NCBI GenBank assembly: GCA_017466125.1
Contig: JAFTUS010000035.1
Location: 1 to 61,836, forward strand
Reading direction: 5' to 3'
Source of the DNA: Lentisphaeria bacterium
GTDB taxonomy: Bacteria; Verrucomicrobiota; Lentisphaeria; Victivallales; Victivallaceae
Length of the DNA stretch: 61,836 bases
Position 1 is the stretch's first letter. Every line of letters begins with the position of its first letter. Under the pieces are notes generated by a model, which was not told the DNA's origin, searched no databases, and saw only the letters and a program-made list of their open reading frames with translations. Positions 45,562-54,393 of this stretch are shown here, piece by piece. A program made the position numbers and the translations under genes.

Positions 45562-47753
45562 TACTTCGCCTTGAGGTAGAGCATTACGCAACTGGCATCT
45601 TTGCTCAATGCAACAGTCACATCGATACCGGTATTCATAAGGGTCGAACCGTGGAAACTGCGGCCGTCTTCCAGCGTGTAAACTTTACCGGCATCCAGTC
45701 CGGCAAACCTCAAACGTTTGAAGGGTTCCTGACTGCAGGGGCGCGCCTGTTTGCAGACGGCGACAGCCAGAACTTCCTGACGGTCGTCAGAGACCCAGCA
45801 CCAGGCGGCGCAGTTGGTGCGCCCGAATCCTTCGGAAAGGCGGAAGAAACGTCCTTCCCGCACCAGATCGTTATATTTGTGGTAAGCCGCGACCTGTTCA
45901 CGGATGATCCTGTCTTCTTCTGCGGTGAATTTGGTGATGTCCAATTCGTAACCGAACGTTCCTCCGAGTGCCAGTGCCGCACGGAAATCATAAGAGACGG
46001 AGCGTCCCGTCTGATGATTGGGGCAGACAGAAACATGCGCCCCCATGCTGGAACAGGGGTAGAAGAGCGAGGTTCCCAACTGAATGGGGATCCGTTCCAG
46101 CGCGTCGGAGTCGTCACTGCACCAGATTTGCGGAGCGTAGTAGAGCATACCGGCATCGAAACGTCCGCCGCCGCCGGAACATCCTTCGATCAGCAGATCC
46201 GGGAAGGCTTGCAGCAGACGTTCATGGAGTTCGTAAACGCCCATGACGTAACGGTGGGCGACTTCGCCCTGCTGTCCGGCGGGGAGCGCGGCAGAAAAGA
46301 TCTCTGTCAAATTGCGGTTCATATCCCATTTGATATATTCGATATGGATCTCTTTGAGCAGTCCGGCAATGGTCTCAAAAAGATAATCGACCACCTCTTT
46401 GCGGGACATGTCGAGGATCAACTGATTACGGGCATAACTGCGCCGCTTGCCCGGAACGCAAAGCACCCATTCCGGATGTTTTTCGTAGAGTTTGCTTTTT
46501 TCGGAAATCATTTCCGGTTCAAACCACAAACCGAATTTCAGTCCGAGAGCATTGATGCGTTTGACCAGAGCGGCGAAATCGCCGAGTTTATCTGTATTCA
46601 CAAACCAGTCGCCGAGCGAGGAGTTGTCATCGTTGCGTTCACCGAACCAGCCGTCATCCAGCACGAGCATCTCAATGCCGAGCGAGGCGGCTTTTTCAGC
46701 GATGGCGTAGATTTTGTTATCATCGAAGTCGAAATAGGTGGCTTCCCAGTTGTTGACCAGAATGGGGCGTTTGGCGTGTTTCCACGGACTGCGGATGATA
46801 TGCTCCATGATGAACTTGTGACTCTGCGCCGAAAGAGCGTTGAGGCCTTCCGCCGAATAGCAGAGCAATGCTTCGGGGGAGTGGAATTCTGCGCCGGGGG
46901 TCAACTGCCAGCAGAAATTTTCCGGATTGATGCCGAGCAGAGCGCGGGTGCCGCTGAAAGCGTCAACTTGAATATCCGCAGTATAACTGCCGCTGTAAAC
47001 GAGCAGTGCGCCGTAGACTTCACCGCTGTTTTCCGACGCTGTTTTTGCCGCCAGAACGAACCCCGGATTATACTGATGCCCGGTGGAACCGCGTACACTG
47101 CCGAAACTCTGGATGCCCGGATGCAGCGGCATACGTTCAATGTGGCGTTCATACGCCCAGTTGCCCTGCGGATAGAGCAAATCAAAATCCGCATGGTCAA
47201 AATCCAGCTGAAAACTCATCAGATTTTCGATTTCCACTGTTTCTGAAGTATTGTTGACGACCTTGACGGAACGGGCGATCACATCCGAATTATCAAAAAC
47301 AGAAAAGGAGAGCAGGAATTCCACGCCGGAGAAGAGGTCTTCAAGAGTGATTTCCAGTGTCCGGCACGCCGTTTCAGCGGCAAAAGAGGCGGGGAGACCG
47401 GGGAGGGCGGGCTTGCCGTCGTATACACGGAAACTTTTGTAGACCGGAGCCGTCACGGAAGAGCCGTTCGCCTTTTTGACCCGGCAGGCAGTCATGCGGA
47501 AATCACCGCTGCCGAAACCGGCGAGTTCTGCGGGCAATACGTTCAGGGAGTTGCTGCGCCCCTGACCTGCCGGAGAGGGCGAAAAGGCGCGGTCGGGTCG
47601 CTGCGTCAATGCACTTAAATCGTCCGTACAGTCAATTTTTCCGCCGTAGCAGACATGCAGCAGTTCACCGCTGTTGCCGACTTGCATTGCATAGGTGCTG
47701 TTCATGGTTTCCAAAGCGAAAAACTTTGTTGCTTCATTGCAGATAATAGCCAT
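45561..47753 (-). CDS. GH36 alpha-galactosidase
   Basis: Retaining alpha-galactosidase for raffinose-type oligosaccharides or galactomannan side chains. 730 residues, no signal peptide, so cytoplasmic. An N-terminal beta-supersandwich (about 1-320) is followed by the barrel: ILVNNWEATYFDFDDNKIY, LDDGWFG, FGLWFEPEMIS, KWDMNRN with nucleophile Asp477, EGCSGGGGRFD, and WCSDDSDALER with acid/base Asp547 or Asp548. These are the GH36 hallmarks. The ATG has AGAAAGGA upstream. It lies 27 bases after the kinase gene and overlaps its own regulator gene. A neighbouring transporter is not present. Confidence 0.96.
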   Translation of the reverse strand: MAIICNEATKFFALETMNSTYAMQVGNSGELLHVCYGGKIDCTDDLSALTQRPDRAFSPSPAGQGRSNSLNVLPAELAGFGSGDFRMTACRVKKANGSSVTAPVYKSFRVYDGKPALPGLPASFAAETACRTLEITLEDLFSGVEFLLSFSVFDNSDVIARSVKVVNNTSETVEIENLMSFQLDFDHADFDLLYPQGNWAYERHIERMPLHPGIQSFGSVRGSTGHQYNPGFVLAAKTASENSGEVYGALLVYSGSYTADIQVDAFSGTRALLGINPENFCWQLTPGAEFHSPEALLCYSAEGLNALSAQSHKFIMEHIIRSPWKHAKRPILVNNWEATYFDFDDNKIYAIAEKAASLGIEMLVLDDGWFGERNDDNSSLGDWFVNTDKLGDFAALVKRINALGLKFGLWFEPEMISEKSKLYEKHPEWVLCVPGKRRSYARNQLILDMSRKEVVDYLFETIAGLLKEIHIEYIKWDMNRNLTEIFSAALPAGQQGEVAHRYVMGVYELHERLLQAFPDLLIEGCSGGGGRFDAGMLYYAPQIWCSDDSDALERIPIQLGTSLFYPCSSMGAHVSVCPNHQTGRSVSYDFRAALALGGTFGYELDITKFTAEEDRIIREQVAAYHKYNDLVREGRFFRLSEGFGRTNCAAWCWVSDDRQEVLAVAVCKQARPCSQEPFKRLRFAGLDAGKVYTLEDGRSFHGSTLMNTGIDVTVALSKDASCVMLYLKAK

Positions 47754-47780
47754 AAAAATAATCCTTTCTGATTTATCTGA

Positions 47781-49733
47781 TTAATTTTTAAATGTTTTCC
47801 CATGCAGTTTACGGATGAAAATTTCTTTTCTTCCTTTGGTGCAATCGTAAAAGTAATTTTTTTTCAACGGATTTGGGGATTTACCGTAATCTCTCAAAAG
47901 CAGGTATTCAAAAAACTCCTCAAAATCGATTGAATTTCCTCGGCGCAGATAGTTGGCATTTACCAGTTTCAGGTATATGCCTTTGCCTATTGCGCGGGCA
48001 ACCCGTATGGGGGGAACGTTGGGGGAAACTGCGATTTTCCCTTTGTTGGGTGTTTGTTTCACCCAACTTGCCTGCGTCCGCCAGTCATTGCGGAACCCTG
48101 TGATCCAAACAGGAGTGACCGATGGCGGAAGTATTTCTTCCTGAAGTTGATAAGAGAGAGTGATAACTTTCTGCATTTCCCTGAACCATGCGGCAGAAAA
48201 ATGTTTTTTATCCAACTCCTGCAATTCGGAAAGGGTGCGTCGGGCATAAGCACTTATTCTGCTGTGCGAAGGAGACTGGGGGCGGCGGCGTTGCTGAAAA
48301 CGTTCACGCTGACTCCGGAAAAAATCAAGTCTTTTCTGCCGCTCAAGTCTCTTTTGTTCTTCAAATCTTTTTTGCCGCTCAAGTCTCTTTTGCTCTTCAA
48401 GCCTCTTTTGCTCTTCAAGCCTCTTTTGTTCTTCAAGTCTCTTTTGCTCTTCAAGCCTCTTTTGCTCTTCAAGCCTCTTTTGCTCTTCGAGTCTCTTTTG
48501 TTCTTCAAGTCTCTTTTGCTCTTCAAGCCTCTTTTGCTCTTCAAGCCTCTTTTGCTCTTCAAGACTCTTTTGCTCTTCAAGCCTCCTCTGCTCTTCAAGC
48601 CTCCTCTGCTCTTCAAGCCTCCTCTGCTCTTCAAGTCTCTTTTGCTCTTCAAGTCTCTTTTGCTCTTCAAGTTCCTTTTGCATTTCTATTTGTTTTTGCA
48701 TTCCGGAGGTGGGCTGCGAACTGCTGATGACCCGGACTTCATCGGCAGCAGAAACAACGGAAGGTGCCGCAGCCGGAGACCGCTTCAGAAACAGCGGCAA
48801 TGCACAAAGAGAGAGCAGGAGCAGCAGAACCGGAGCCAGCCACAGAAAATGTTTTTTGGCAATGCTTTTGCCCGTATCTTCCGGGGGGGCTGAATAATAT
48901 TTCTGTTGATACTCCCGCAAAAAGTTCACAACTTCGTTCCAGGAACCGGGACGGTATGACGGCTCTTTTTCCAGCATTTGCGTTACAAAATCCGAAAGTG
49001 AATTATCCGGCAGAGCGCACAGTTCCCGGAGGGAACGGGTAATGCCGATCAAATGCTGCCGGAGCAGTTCTTCCAATGTGCCGTTGTAAGGCGGCTGTCC
49101 TGCCGCCAGTTCATAAAGCATAACGCCGAAACTGTAAATATCGCTCTGCGGACCGATCTGATCCCGCTTGCGGGCGATCACTTCGGGAGCAGCATACAGA
49201 GGCGTAGCCATGACACTGCCGCTGCCGCTGCTGCCTGCGACCTGTGCCAGACCGAGATCGGCGATCTTGATATGCTGATCTTTTCCGGCAAAGAGAATGT
49301 TATCCGGCTTTATATCGCCGTGGATGATACGGTTGGAATTCCAGGCGTACGCCATTGCTTCGGCAATCTGGATCATCAATGGAAGCAGTTCCGGCAGCGG
49401 CAGTTTTTTACGCTGGAGGCGCATGGATTCCAGCGAACACCCCTCCACCAGTTCCATGGCGAAAAAGTATTCTCCATCCGGCGTCTGTCCCGCATCAATG
49501 GCCTGAATGATCCCGGGGTGATCCAATCTTGCCGCCAGACGTGCTTCTTTGAGAAATTTACTGATAAAATCCGGATCGTTGGAAAGTTCCGGTTTCAGCA
49601 GTTTGAATGCAGCATCACGGCCGATACTGAGTTGAGTCGCATGGTAAACGATGCCGACGTTGCCGGTGCCGATCAGATGATTGAGGCGGAAACCGGCAAT
49701 GACTTCGCCGGAACGGTTTTGCGGAGAACTCAT
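47781..49733 (-). CDS. transmembrane Ser/Thr protein kinase with a 114-residue hexapeptide-repeat helix
   Basis: 650 residues. Kinase domain (about 15-275): P-loop GTGNVG, Lys44, catalytic loop HGDIKPDN (non-RD: Gly replaces Arg), ADLGLAQ in place of DFG, and APEV. One membrane helix about 295-315 (LWLAPVLLLLLSLCALPLF). Then 19 tandem EEQKRL-like hexapeptides, expected to form a long charged single helix of about 170 angstroms, and a C-terminal domain of about 150 residues without known relatives. Kinase inside the cell and repeat helix in the periplasm is the likely topology. The start overlaps tadA by 4 bases (ATGA). Ligand and targets unknown. Confidence 0.9.
   Translation of the reverse strand: MSSPQNRSGEVIAGFRLNHLIGTGNVGIVYHATQLSIGRDAAFKLLKPELSNDPDFISKFLKEARLAARLDHPGIIQAIDAGQTPDGEYFFAMELVEGCSLESMRLQRKKLPLPELLPLMIQIAEAMAYAWNSNRIIHGDIKPDNILFAGKDQHIKIADLGLAQVAGSSGSGSVMATPLYAAPEVIARKRDQIGPQSDIYSFGVMLYELAAGQPPYNGTLEELLRQHLIGITRSLRELCALPDNSLSDFVTQMLEKEPSYRPGSWNEVVNFLREYQQKYYSAPPEDTGKSIAKKHFLWLAPVLLLLLSLCALPLFLKRSPAAAPSVVSAADEVRVISSSQPTSGMQKQIEMQKELEEQKRLEEQKRLEEQRRLEEQRRLEEQRRLEEQKSLEEQKRLEEQKRLEEQKRLEEQKRLEEQKRLEEQKRLEEQKRLEEQKRLEEQKRLEEQKRLERQKRFEEQKRLERQKRLDFFRSQRERFQQRRRPQSPSHSRISAYARRTLSELQELDKKHFSAAWFREMQKVITLSYQLQEEILPPSVTPVWITGFRNDWRTQASWVKQTPNKGKIAVSPNVPPIRVARAIGKGIYLKLVNANYLRRGNSIDFEEFFEYLLLRDYGKSPNPLKKNYFYDCTKGRKEIFIRKLHGKTFKN
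48327..48668 (-). repeat. 18-bp tandem repeat coding EEQKRL inside the kinase gene
   Basis: Nineteen 18-bp units coding EEQKRL, EEQRRL, EEQKSL, ERQKRF or ERQKRL. In-frame expansions and contractions would change helix length by about 9 angstroms per unit. Confidence 0.93.
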
Positions 49734-50200
49734 TTTTCCCTCCTGCGTGCCGCTTTGAAGAAATCACGGATCAGTTCACCGGATTTTTCAGCCAGCACTC
49801 CGCCCGTAACTTGTACCTGCCAGAGCATACCGGAAAAGCCCGTTATATCCAATGCCGAACCGCAGCAGCCGCTGCGGGGATCAGGCAATCCGTAAACCAG
49901 TCGTTTCACCCTTGCATTGACCAATGCCCCGGCGCACATAGCGCAGGGTTCTTTGGTGACGTAAACGGTCACATTTTCCATGCGCCAGTCCTGAAAATGT
50001 TCTTCCAGCAGATGGAGCAGTTCCACTTCGGCGTGGGCGGTCACGGATTTGCGTTCTTCCACCCGGTTTCCGGCTCCGGCGATGATTTTGCCGTCAAGGA
50101 CGGCGACCGCACCGATGGGTACTTCCCCGCGTGCGGCAGCGGCCGCCGCCTCTTTCAGGGCGGCGAGCATGAAAAATTCATCATCGGACGGTTCACACAT
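49730..50200 (-). CDS. tadA: tRNA-specific adenosine deaminase
   Basis: Converts adenosine 34 of tRNA-Arg(ACG) to inosine. Zinc-deaminase motifs are present: HAEVELL (His56, Glu58) and PCAMCAGAL (two Cys ligands), plus VYVTKEPC. 156 residues is normal. The ATG at 50200 follows the lipoprotein stop by 2 bases and has no obvious ribosome binding site of its own, so translation is probably coupled. Ends inside the kinase start (ATGA). Neighbouring genes have no evident link. Confidence 0.95.
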   Translation of the reverse strand: MCEPSDDEFFMLAALKEAAAAAARGEVPIGAVAVLDGKIIAGAGNRVEERKSVTAHAEVELLHLLEEHFQDWRMENVTVYVTKEPCAMCAGALVNARVKRLVYGLPDPRSGCCGSALDITGFSGMLWQVQVTGGVLAEKSGELIRDFFKAARRREK

Positions 50201-50202
50201 GA

Positions 50203-50589
50203 TTATTTGACAACCTCTTCCACTTTGAAAATAAAGCGGTCATAGCAGTAGAAAATCAGACGGACATACTTGTTGCCGTACTGGAAGTTGAAAGCGATGG
50301 TCCGTTCGGGATCTGTTTCTGAACTGACGATCGCATCACCGAAAAAGAAAATGTCGTTCAGCGTTTTGGTTTCGCGCGTGAATGTAAAATCCACCTTTTC
50401 AACCAGAGACTTGGCGGCTTCATACTTTTCTCTGGTATTGGGAAGGATTTGCGGATTTTTCAGAACTGCGATCTCTTTCTGATAGAATTGCAGAACCTCC
50501 AGATCCTCGGAAGGCAGCCGTTCCGTGGAACATCCGGCAAAAAGCACTGTGACAAGAAGTCCGAAAAGAAGAGTTTGGATTTTTTTCAT
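50203..50589 (-). CDS. small lipoprotein of unknown function
   Basis: 128 residues with a lipoprotein signal: LFGLLVTVLFAGCS, lipid-modified Cys at residue 20. The mature part is alpha/beta with a C-terminal EVVK and no known motif; TIAFNFQYGNKYVRLIFYCYDRFIFK suggests a beta sheet. The ATG has AAAGGAG. First gene of a possible lipoprotein-tadA-kinase-alpha-galactosidase-regulator run, all closely spaced on the minus strand. Confidence 0.8.
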   Translation of the reverse strand: MKKIQTLLFGLLVTVLFAGCSTERLPSEDLEVLQFYQKEIAVLKNPQILPNTREKYEAAKSLVEKVDFTFTRETKTLNDIFFFGDAIVSSETDPERTIAFNFQYGNKYVRLIFYCYDRFIFKVEEVVK

Positions 50590-50619
50590 GATTTTCTCCT
50601 TTATTTTTGATTAGACGGC

Positions 50620-50647
50620 TTGAAAAAAACGAATTAAAGGTTATATT
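50620..50647 (+). promoter_or_regulatory. promoter of tRNA-Gly
   Basis: TTGAAA (50620-50625), 16 bp, TATATT (50642-50647), 21 bases before the tRNA. Confidence 0.7.
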
Positions 50648-50668
50648 TTGAACATTCCTTTGCTGGAT

Positions 50669-50742
50669 GCGGGTGTAGCAAAACGGTTATGCTCCAGCTT
50701 CCCAAGCTGGCGACGCCGGTTCGACTCCGGTCACCCGCTCCA
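50669..50742 (+). tRNA. tRNA-Gly(CCC)
   Basis: Acceptor stem GCGGGTG / CACCCGC, anticodon arm CCAGC-TTCCCAA-GCTGG with anticodon CCC, T arm around TTCGACT, and encoded CCA. A run of seven T follows, serving as terminator tail. Reads glycine codon GGG. Confidence 0.95.
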
Positions 50743-50752
50743 TTTTTTTGCC

Positions 50753-52228
50753 CTAATCCCTTTTGCGTTCCGGCAGTTTCAACATCTCTTCCGGCGGCAG
50801 TGTGCTGTTGAACTGTACGCCGAGAAGTTCCTCGATATCCGGCAGATAGTAGGCTCCGTATTCACAGAGGAAACTGATGGATTTCCCTTTGTGACCGGCG
50901 CGCCCGGTTCTGCCGATGCGGTGGACGTAATCTTCCGGACGTTCCGGCAGATCATAGTTGACCACCAGCGAAACATTGTCCACATGGATACCGCGGGCGG
51001 CAACGTCTGTGGCAATGATGACTTTTTCCGTACCTTTGCGGAATTTCTCAAGGATCTTGATGCGTTTGTCTTGCGGAATGTCGCCGGAAAGGACCGGTAC
51101 GCGGAAACCGAAACGTTCCAAATCGTGCTGCAAACGCAAATTCACATCTTTGCGGTTGCCGAAAATAATGACCCGCTCGTACTCCTCGTTGTTGAGAATG
51201 TGCAAGGTGAGAGCCAGTTTTTCTTCGCGCAGTACGGAATAGAAGGTCTGTTCAATGTCATCGCTGACCATCTTTTCCGGTTCGCTTTCCATAATGATCG
51301 GATCGACCAGCCAGCCGGAGGCGAGCCGGAGGATGCTGTCCTCCAACGTGGCGGAGAAAAGCAGGGTTTGACGATCCTGTTTATGCGGCAGATGAGCAAC
51401 GATGCGCTTGATGTCCGGGATGAAGCCCATATCCAGCATACGGTCGGCTTCGTCGATAACGAGGATCTCCACTTTGCGCAGATCCAGTGCGCTGCTGCGG
51501 CTGTAATCGATGATACGTCCGGGAGTACCGATGAGAACATCGACGGGTTCTTCCAACTGCCGCCGCTGCTGTTCGTGGTTCATTCCGCCGAAAACGACCA
51601 CATTGTTGAGGTTGGTGAAAAGCGCGAGGGACTCCGCATCCTTATGGATCTGCATGGCAAGTTCCCGTGTGGGAGCCAGCACCAGTGCGCGGGGCTGTCC
51701 CGGACGGCTGTGTTCTTTGGGGTTTTGCAGAAGTTTGGTGAAAACCGCCAGCAGGAACGCGGCAGTTTTGCCGGTACCGGTCTGTGCTTTTCCGGCGAGG
51801 TCGCGTCCTTCCAGCAAACCGGGGAGCGTCATTGCCTGGATCGGGGTGCAGTATTCAAACCCGGCGTTCTGCACGCCGAACTGCACCTCTTCATTGAGCG
51901 GCAAATCGAGGAAACGCATTTTGCCTTCGGCAGGGGGGACATCCTTCAATTTGCCGGGGCGTTCTTTCCGGGGCGGTTTTGCCGCGACCGGCACTTCCAC
52001 ATTGCGCGGACGCATCGGCCGGTCATTCCGTGCGGAACGGTTTGGGCGTTTGTCATTTTTCCGGCGGGGTTTATCGCCGTGGGAATGTTTGACACGATCT
52101 GTTGAGGCACTCTTCTGTTTTTTTCCGGATGCGGGGGCTGATTTTTTCGCCGGTGCCGGAGCGGAGGGGCCGCCGAATATTTTCCGGATCTGCTTTTTGA
52201 TTGTACTGAACACTTTGGGTACTTCCAT
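50753..52228 (-). CDS. DEAD-box RNA helicase (RhlB/RhlE-like)
   Basis: ATP-dependent RNA helicase, 491 residues. A basic, Lys/Pro/Arg-rich disordered N-terminal extension of about 100 residues is followed by the core: Q motif (FEYCTPIQAMTLP), AQTGTGKT, PTRELA, GTPGR, DEAD, SAT, and RGIHVDNVSLVVNYDLP, HRIGRTGRAG. The short C terminus resembles RhlB. Likely roles are RNA decay or ribosome assembly. Own promoter with unusually good boxes. Convergent with tRNA-Gly, 10 bases apart. Confidence 0.93.
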   Translation of the reverse strand: MEVPKVFSTIKKQIRKIFGGPSAPAPAKKSAPASGKKQKSASTDRVKHSHGDKPRRKNDKRPNRSARNDRPMRPRNVEVPVAAKPPRKERPGKLKDVPPAEGKMRFLDLPLNEEVQFGVQNAGFEYCTPIQAMTLPGLLEGRDLAGKAQTGTGKTAAFLLAVFTKLLQNPKEHSRPGQPRALVLAPTRELAMQIHKDAESLALFTNLNNVVVFGGMNHEQQRRQLEEPVDVLIGTPGRIIDYSRSSALDLRKVEILVIDEADRMLDMGFIPDIKRIVAHLPHKQDRQTLLFSATLEDSILRLASGWLVDPIIMESEPEKMVSDDIEQTFYSVLREEKLALTLHILNNEEYERVIIFGNRKDVNLRLQHDLERFGFRVPVLSGDIPQDKRIKILEKFRKGTEKVIIATDVAARGIHVDNVSLVVNYDLPERPEDYVHRIGRTGRAGHKGKSISFLCEYGAYYLPDIEELLGVQFNSTLPPEEMLKLPERKRD

Positions 52229-52266
52229 TTATAACATTAAATTCAACGATACAAAAACATTTCAAT

Positions 52267-52295
52267 AATATAACCCGTTATTTCTGTTTTTTCAA
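52267..52295 (-). promoter_or_regulatory. promoter of the DEAD-box helicase gene
   Basis: Minus strand TTGAAA (52290-52295), 17 bp, TATATT (52267-52272), 38 bases before the start. Confidence 0.75.
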
Positions 52296-52385
52296 GGAAA
52301 AAATATTTTTTGAGAGTTTTATTCGCATTTACGATCGTCGAGTTGCATCAAATGTGATTTTTTTCCAAAAAAAAGCGTTGGAGAT

Positions 52386-52414
52386 TTGCTATTTTGAAAG
52401 ATTTATGATATATT
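52386..52414 (+). promoter_or_regulatory. promoter of the etfBA operon
   Basis: TTGCTA (52386-52391), 17 bp, TATATT (52409-52414), 61 bases before the GTG at 52476. Confidence 0.65.
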
Positions 52415-52475
52415 ATCTTTTGCTGAAAAGTATCGTAATCTTTTTAAATAATAATTTAACATGGGAGTCGAAACA

Positions 52476-53351
52476 GTGAGTTATACCGTACTCGTGTTTG
52501 TGAAACAGGTTCCGGATACCCAGAATATTTCCGGTGACGCTATGACGCCGGAAGGTACCGTGAACCGGGCCGCTCTCCCCGCGATCTTCAACCCCGAAGA
52601 TCTCAATGCCCTTGAGTTGGCCCTCCAGTTGAAAGACCGTTATGGCGCAAAAGTCATCGTTGCAACGATGGGTATGCCCGCCGCCGCCGAAGTGCTGCGC
52701 CAGTCCCTCTACCGGGGAGCCGATGAAGCCGTACTGGTCACGGATCGTGCGCTTGCCGGTGCCGACACGCTGGCAACCAGTTACACGCTGAGCTGCTGCG
52801 CCAATAAGATCGGCAATGTGGATTTGATCCTCTGCGGCCGTCAGGCAATCGACGGCGACACCGCACAGGTCGGTCCGCAAATCGCCGAAAAACTCAAAAT
52901 GCCCCAGATCTGCTACGTGGAAGAGGTCGTGGAATTGAAAGAGAAGACCATTACCGCAAAACGTGCGATCGACGGCGGTTATGAAATTCTTCAGTCCCCG
53001 CTGCCCTGTCTGCTGACGGTGATCGATTCCAACGATCCGCGCCCGATGAATGCCCGCAAGATCATGAAATACAAACGGGCACAGACCAAATCCGAAGTCG
53101 CCAAGTCTGCCGGGGACAATGCCGCCGCAGTCATGGCGGAACTCGAAAGCAAAGGCCTGCTCATCAGCGAATACAGCGCGGCAGATATCAACGCCGATCC
53201 GGCTCGTATCGGATTTCCCGGTTCTCCGACCAAGGTGAAAAACGTACAGAGCGTTATCCTTACCGCCAGCGAAGCGAAATCCGTTCCGGCCACCGCCGAC
53301 GGCATCGCCGAACTGATGCACGAACTCATCAGCGATCACACTTTGGGGTAA
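52476..53351 (+). CDS. etfB: electron transfer flavoprotein subunit beta
   Basis: Small subunit of the ETF heterodimer that takes electrons from acyl-CoA dehydrogenase. MSYTVLVFVKQVPDTQ, ALELALQLKD, GADEAVLVTD, CGRQAIDGDTAQVGPQIAEKL and PCLLTV are family blocks. GTG start at 52476 with GGGAG 8 bases upstream gives the normal N terminus; the ATG at 52461 is the ribosome-binding region itself. 291 residues is longer than the 255 usual in the mitochondrial type. First gene of etfB-etfA-acd-rpoZ. Confidence 0.95.
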   Translation: MSYTVLVFVKQVPDTQNISGDAMTPEGTVNRAALPAIFNPEDLNALELALQLKDRYGAKVIVATMGMPAAAEVLRQSLYRGADEAVLVTDRALAGADTLATSYTLSCCANKIGNVDLILCGRQAIDGDTAQVGPQIAEKLKMPQICYVEEVVELKEKTITAKRAIDGGYEILQSPLPCLLTVIDSNDPRPMNARKIMKYKRAQTKSEVAKSAGDNAAAVMAELESKGLLISEYSAADINADPARIGFPGSPTKVKNVQSVILTASEAKSVPATADGIAELMHELISDHTLG

Positions 53352-53357
53352 TCTATC

Positions 53358-54380
53358 ATGTCTGACAAAAAAGGTAATGTTTGGATTTTTATTGAACAGG
53401 AAGGCGGCAAGATCGCTGACGTCAGTCTCGAACTGGTCTGCAAAGGCCGTGAACTGGCACAGCGTCTCGGCGTCAAAACCGAAGCCGTCCTGCTCGGAAA
53501 CAATGTGGCGTCCTGCGCCGACACACTTTACAGTTACGGATGCGATACCGTCTTTCTGGCGGAAGATGAACGGCTCGAACCCTTTACCGTTCTTCCCTAC
53601 GCCAAGGTCATCATGGATCTGATCCGTGAACACAAACCCAATATCCTGCTTTTCGGCGCAACGCTCAAGGGCCGGGAACTCGCCCCCCGTGTCGCCTCCG
53701 AAAAACTGGGCGGCCTCACCGCCGACTGCACCGAACTGCGCATCGACGACTTTGAGGACAAAAAGAACAACAAAAGTTACACCGACAAACTCATGCAGAT
53801 TCGTCCCGCTTTCGGCGGCAACATCATCGCAACGATCGTCAACACCTGGGAAGATCCTCAAATGGTGACTGTCCGTGAAGGCGTTATGAAACTCGATGAC
53901 CCCGTTCCCGGACGCAAAGGCGAACTGGTCAAAGTGGATGTTGCCCTCTCTGATGTCGAAACGGTTGTCAAGGTTCTGGAACGTGTCCGCGCCGACAAGG
54001 AAGTTGACCTCAAAGGCGCACAGATCATCGTCGCCGGCGGCTACGGTGTCGGCAGCAAAGCCAACATGAAACTGATTTACGACCTCGCCGAAGCCCTCGG
54101 CGGTGAAGTCGGTGCATCCCGTGCCGCTGTGGATGCCGGTTGGATCGACCACGATCACCAGATCGGTCAGACCGGTGTGACGGTTCGTCCCCGTCTTTAT
54201 ATCGCCGCCGGTATTTCCGGCTCCATCCAGCACTGCGCCGGTATGTCCGAATCCAAGAAGATCATTGCGATCAACACCGATCCGGAAGCCCCGATTTTCA
54301 GCGTGGCGCACTACGCCATCGTCGGCGATCTCAATACCGTGATCCCGCAGATGATCAAGGCTTTCAAGGCAAAGCAGTAA
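53358..54380 (+). CDS. etfA: electron transfer flavoprotein subunit alpha
   Basis: Large ETF subunit that binds FAD. The C-terminal half carries the FAD site: AGGYGVGSKANM, VGASRAAVDAGWIDHDHQIGQTGVTVRPRLYIAAGISGSIQH and AINTDPEAPIF. 340 residues is normal. Starts 6 bases after etfB. Together with the following acyl-CoA dehydrogenase it can pass electrons to a quinone or, if bifurcating, to ferredoxin; no ETF-quinone oxidoreductase or ferredoxin gene is in the window. Confidence 0.96.
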   Translation: MSDKKGNVWIFIEQEGGKIADVSLELVCKGRELAQRLGVKTEAVLLGNNVASCADTLYSYGCDTVFLAEDERLEPFTVLPYAKVIMDLIREHKPNILLFGATLKGRELAPRVASEKLGGLTADCTELRIDDFEDKKNNKSYTDKLMQIRPAFGGNIIATIVNTWEDPQMVTVREGVMKLDDPVPGRKGELVKVDVALSDVETVVKVLERVRADKEVDLKGAQIIVAGGYGVGSKANMKLIYDLAEALGGEVGASRAAVDAGWIDHDHQIGQTGVTVRPRLYIAAGISGSIQHCAGMSESKKIIAINTDPEAPIFSVAHYAIVGDLNTVIPQMIKAFKAKQ

Positions 54381-54393
54381 GAGGAGATGCATC

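Noticed and set aside
48254..48727. Open frames opposite the EEQKRL array
   Set aside because: They translate the repeat in other frames only and have no start signals.
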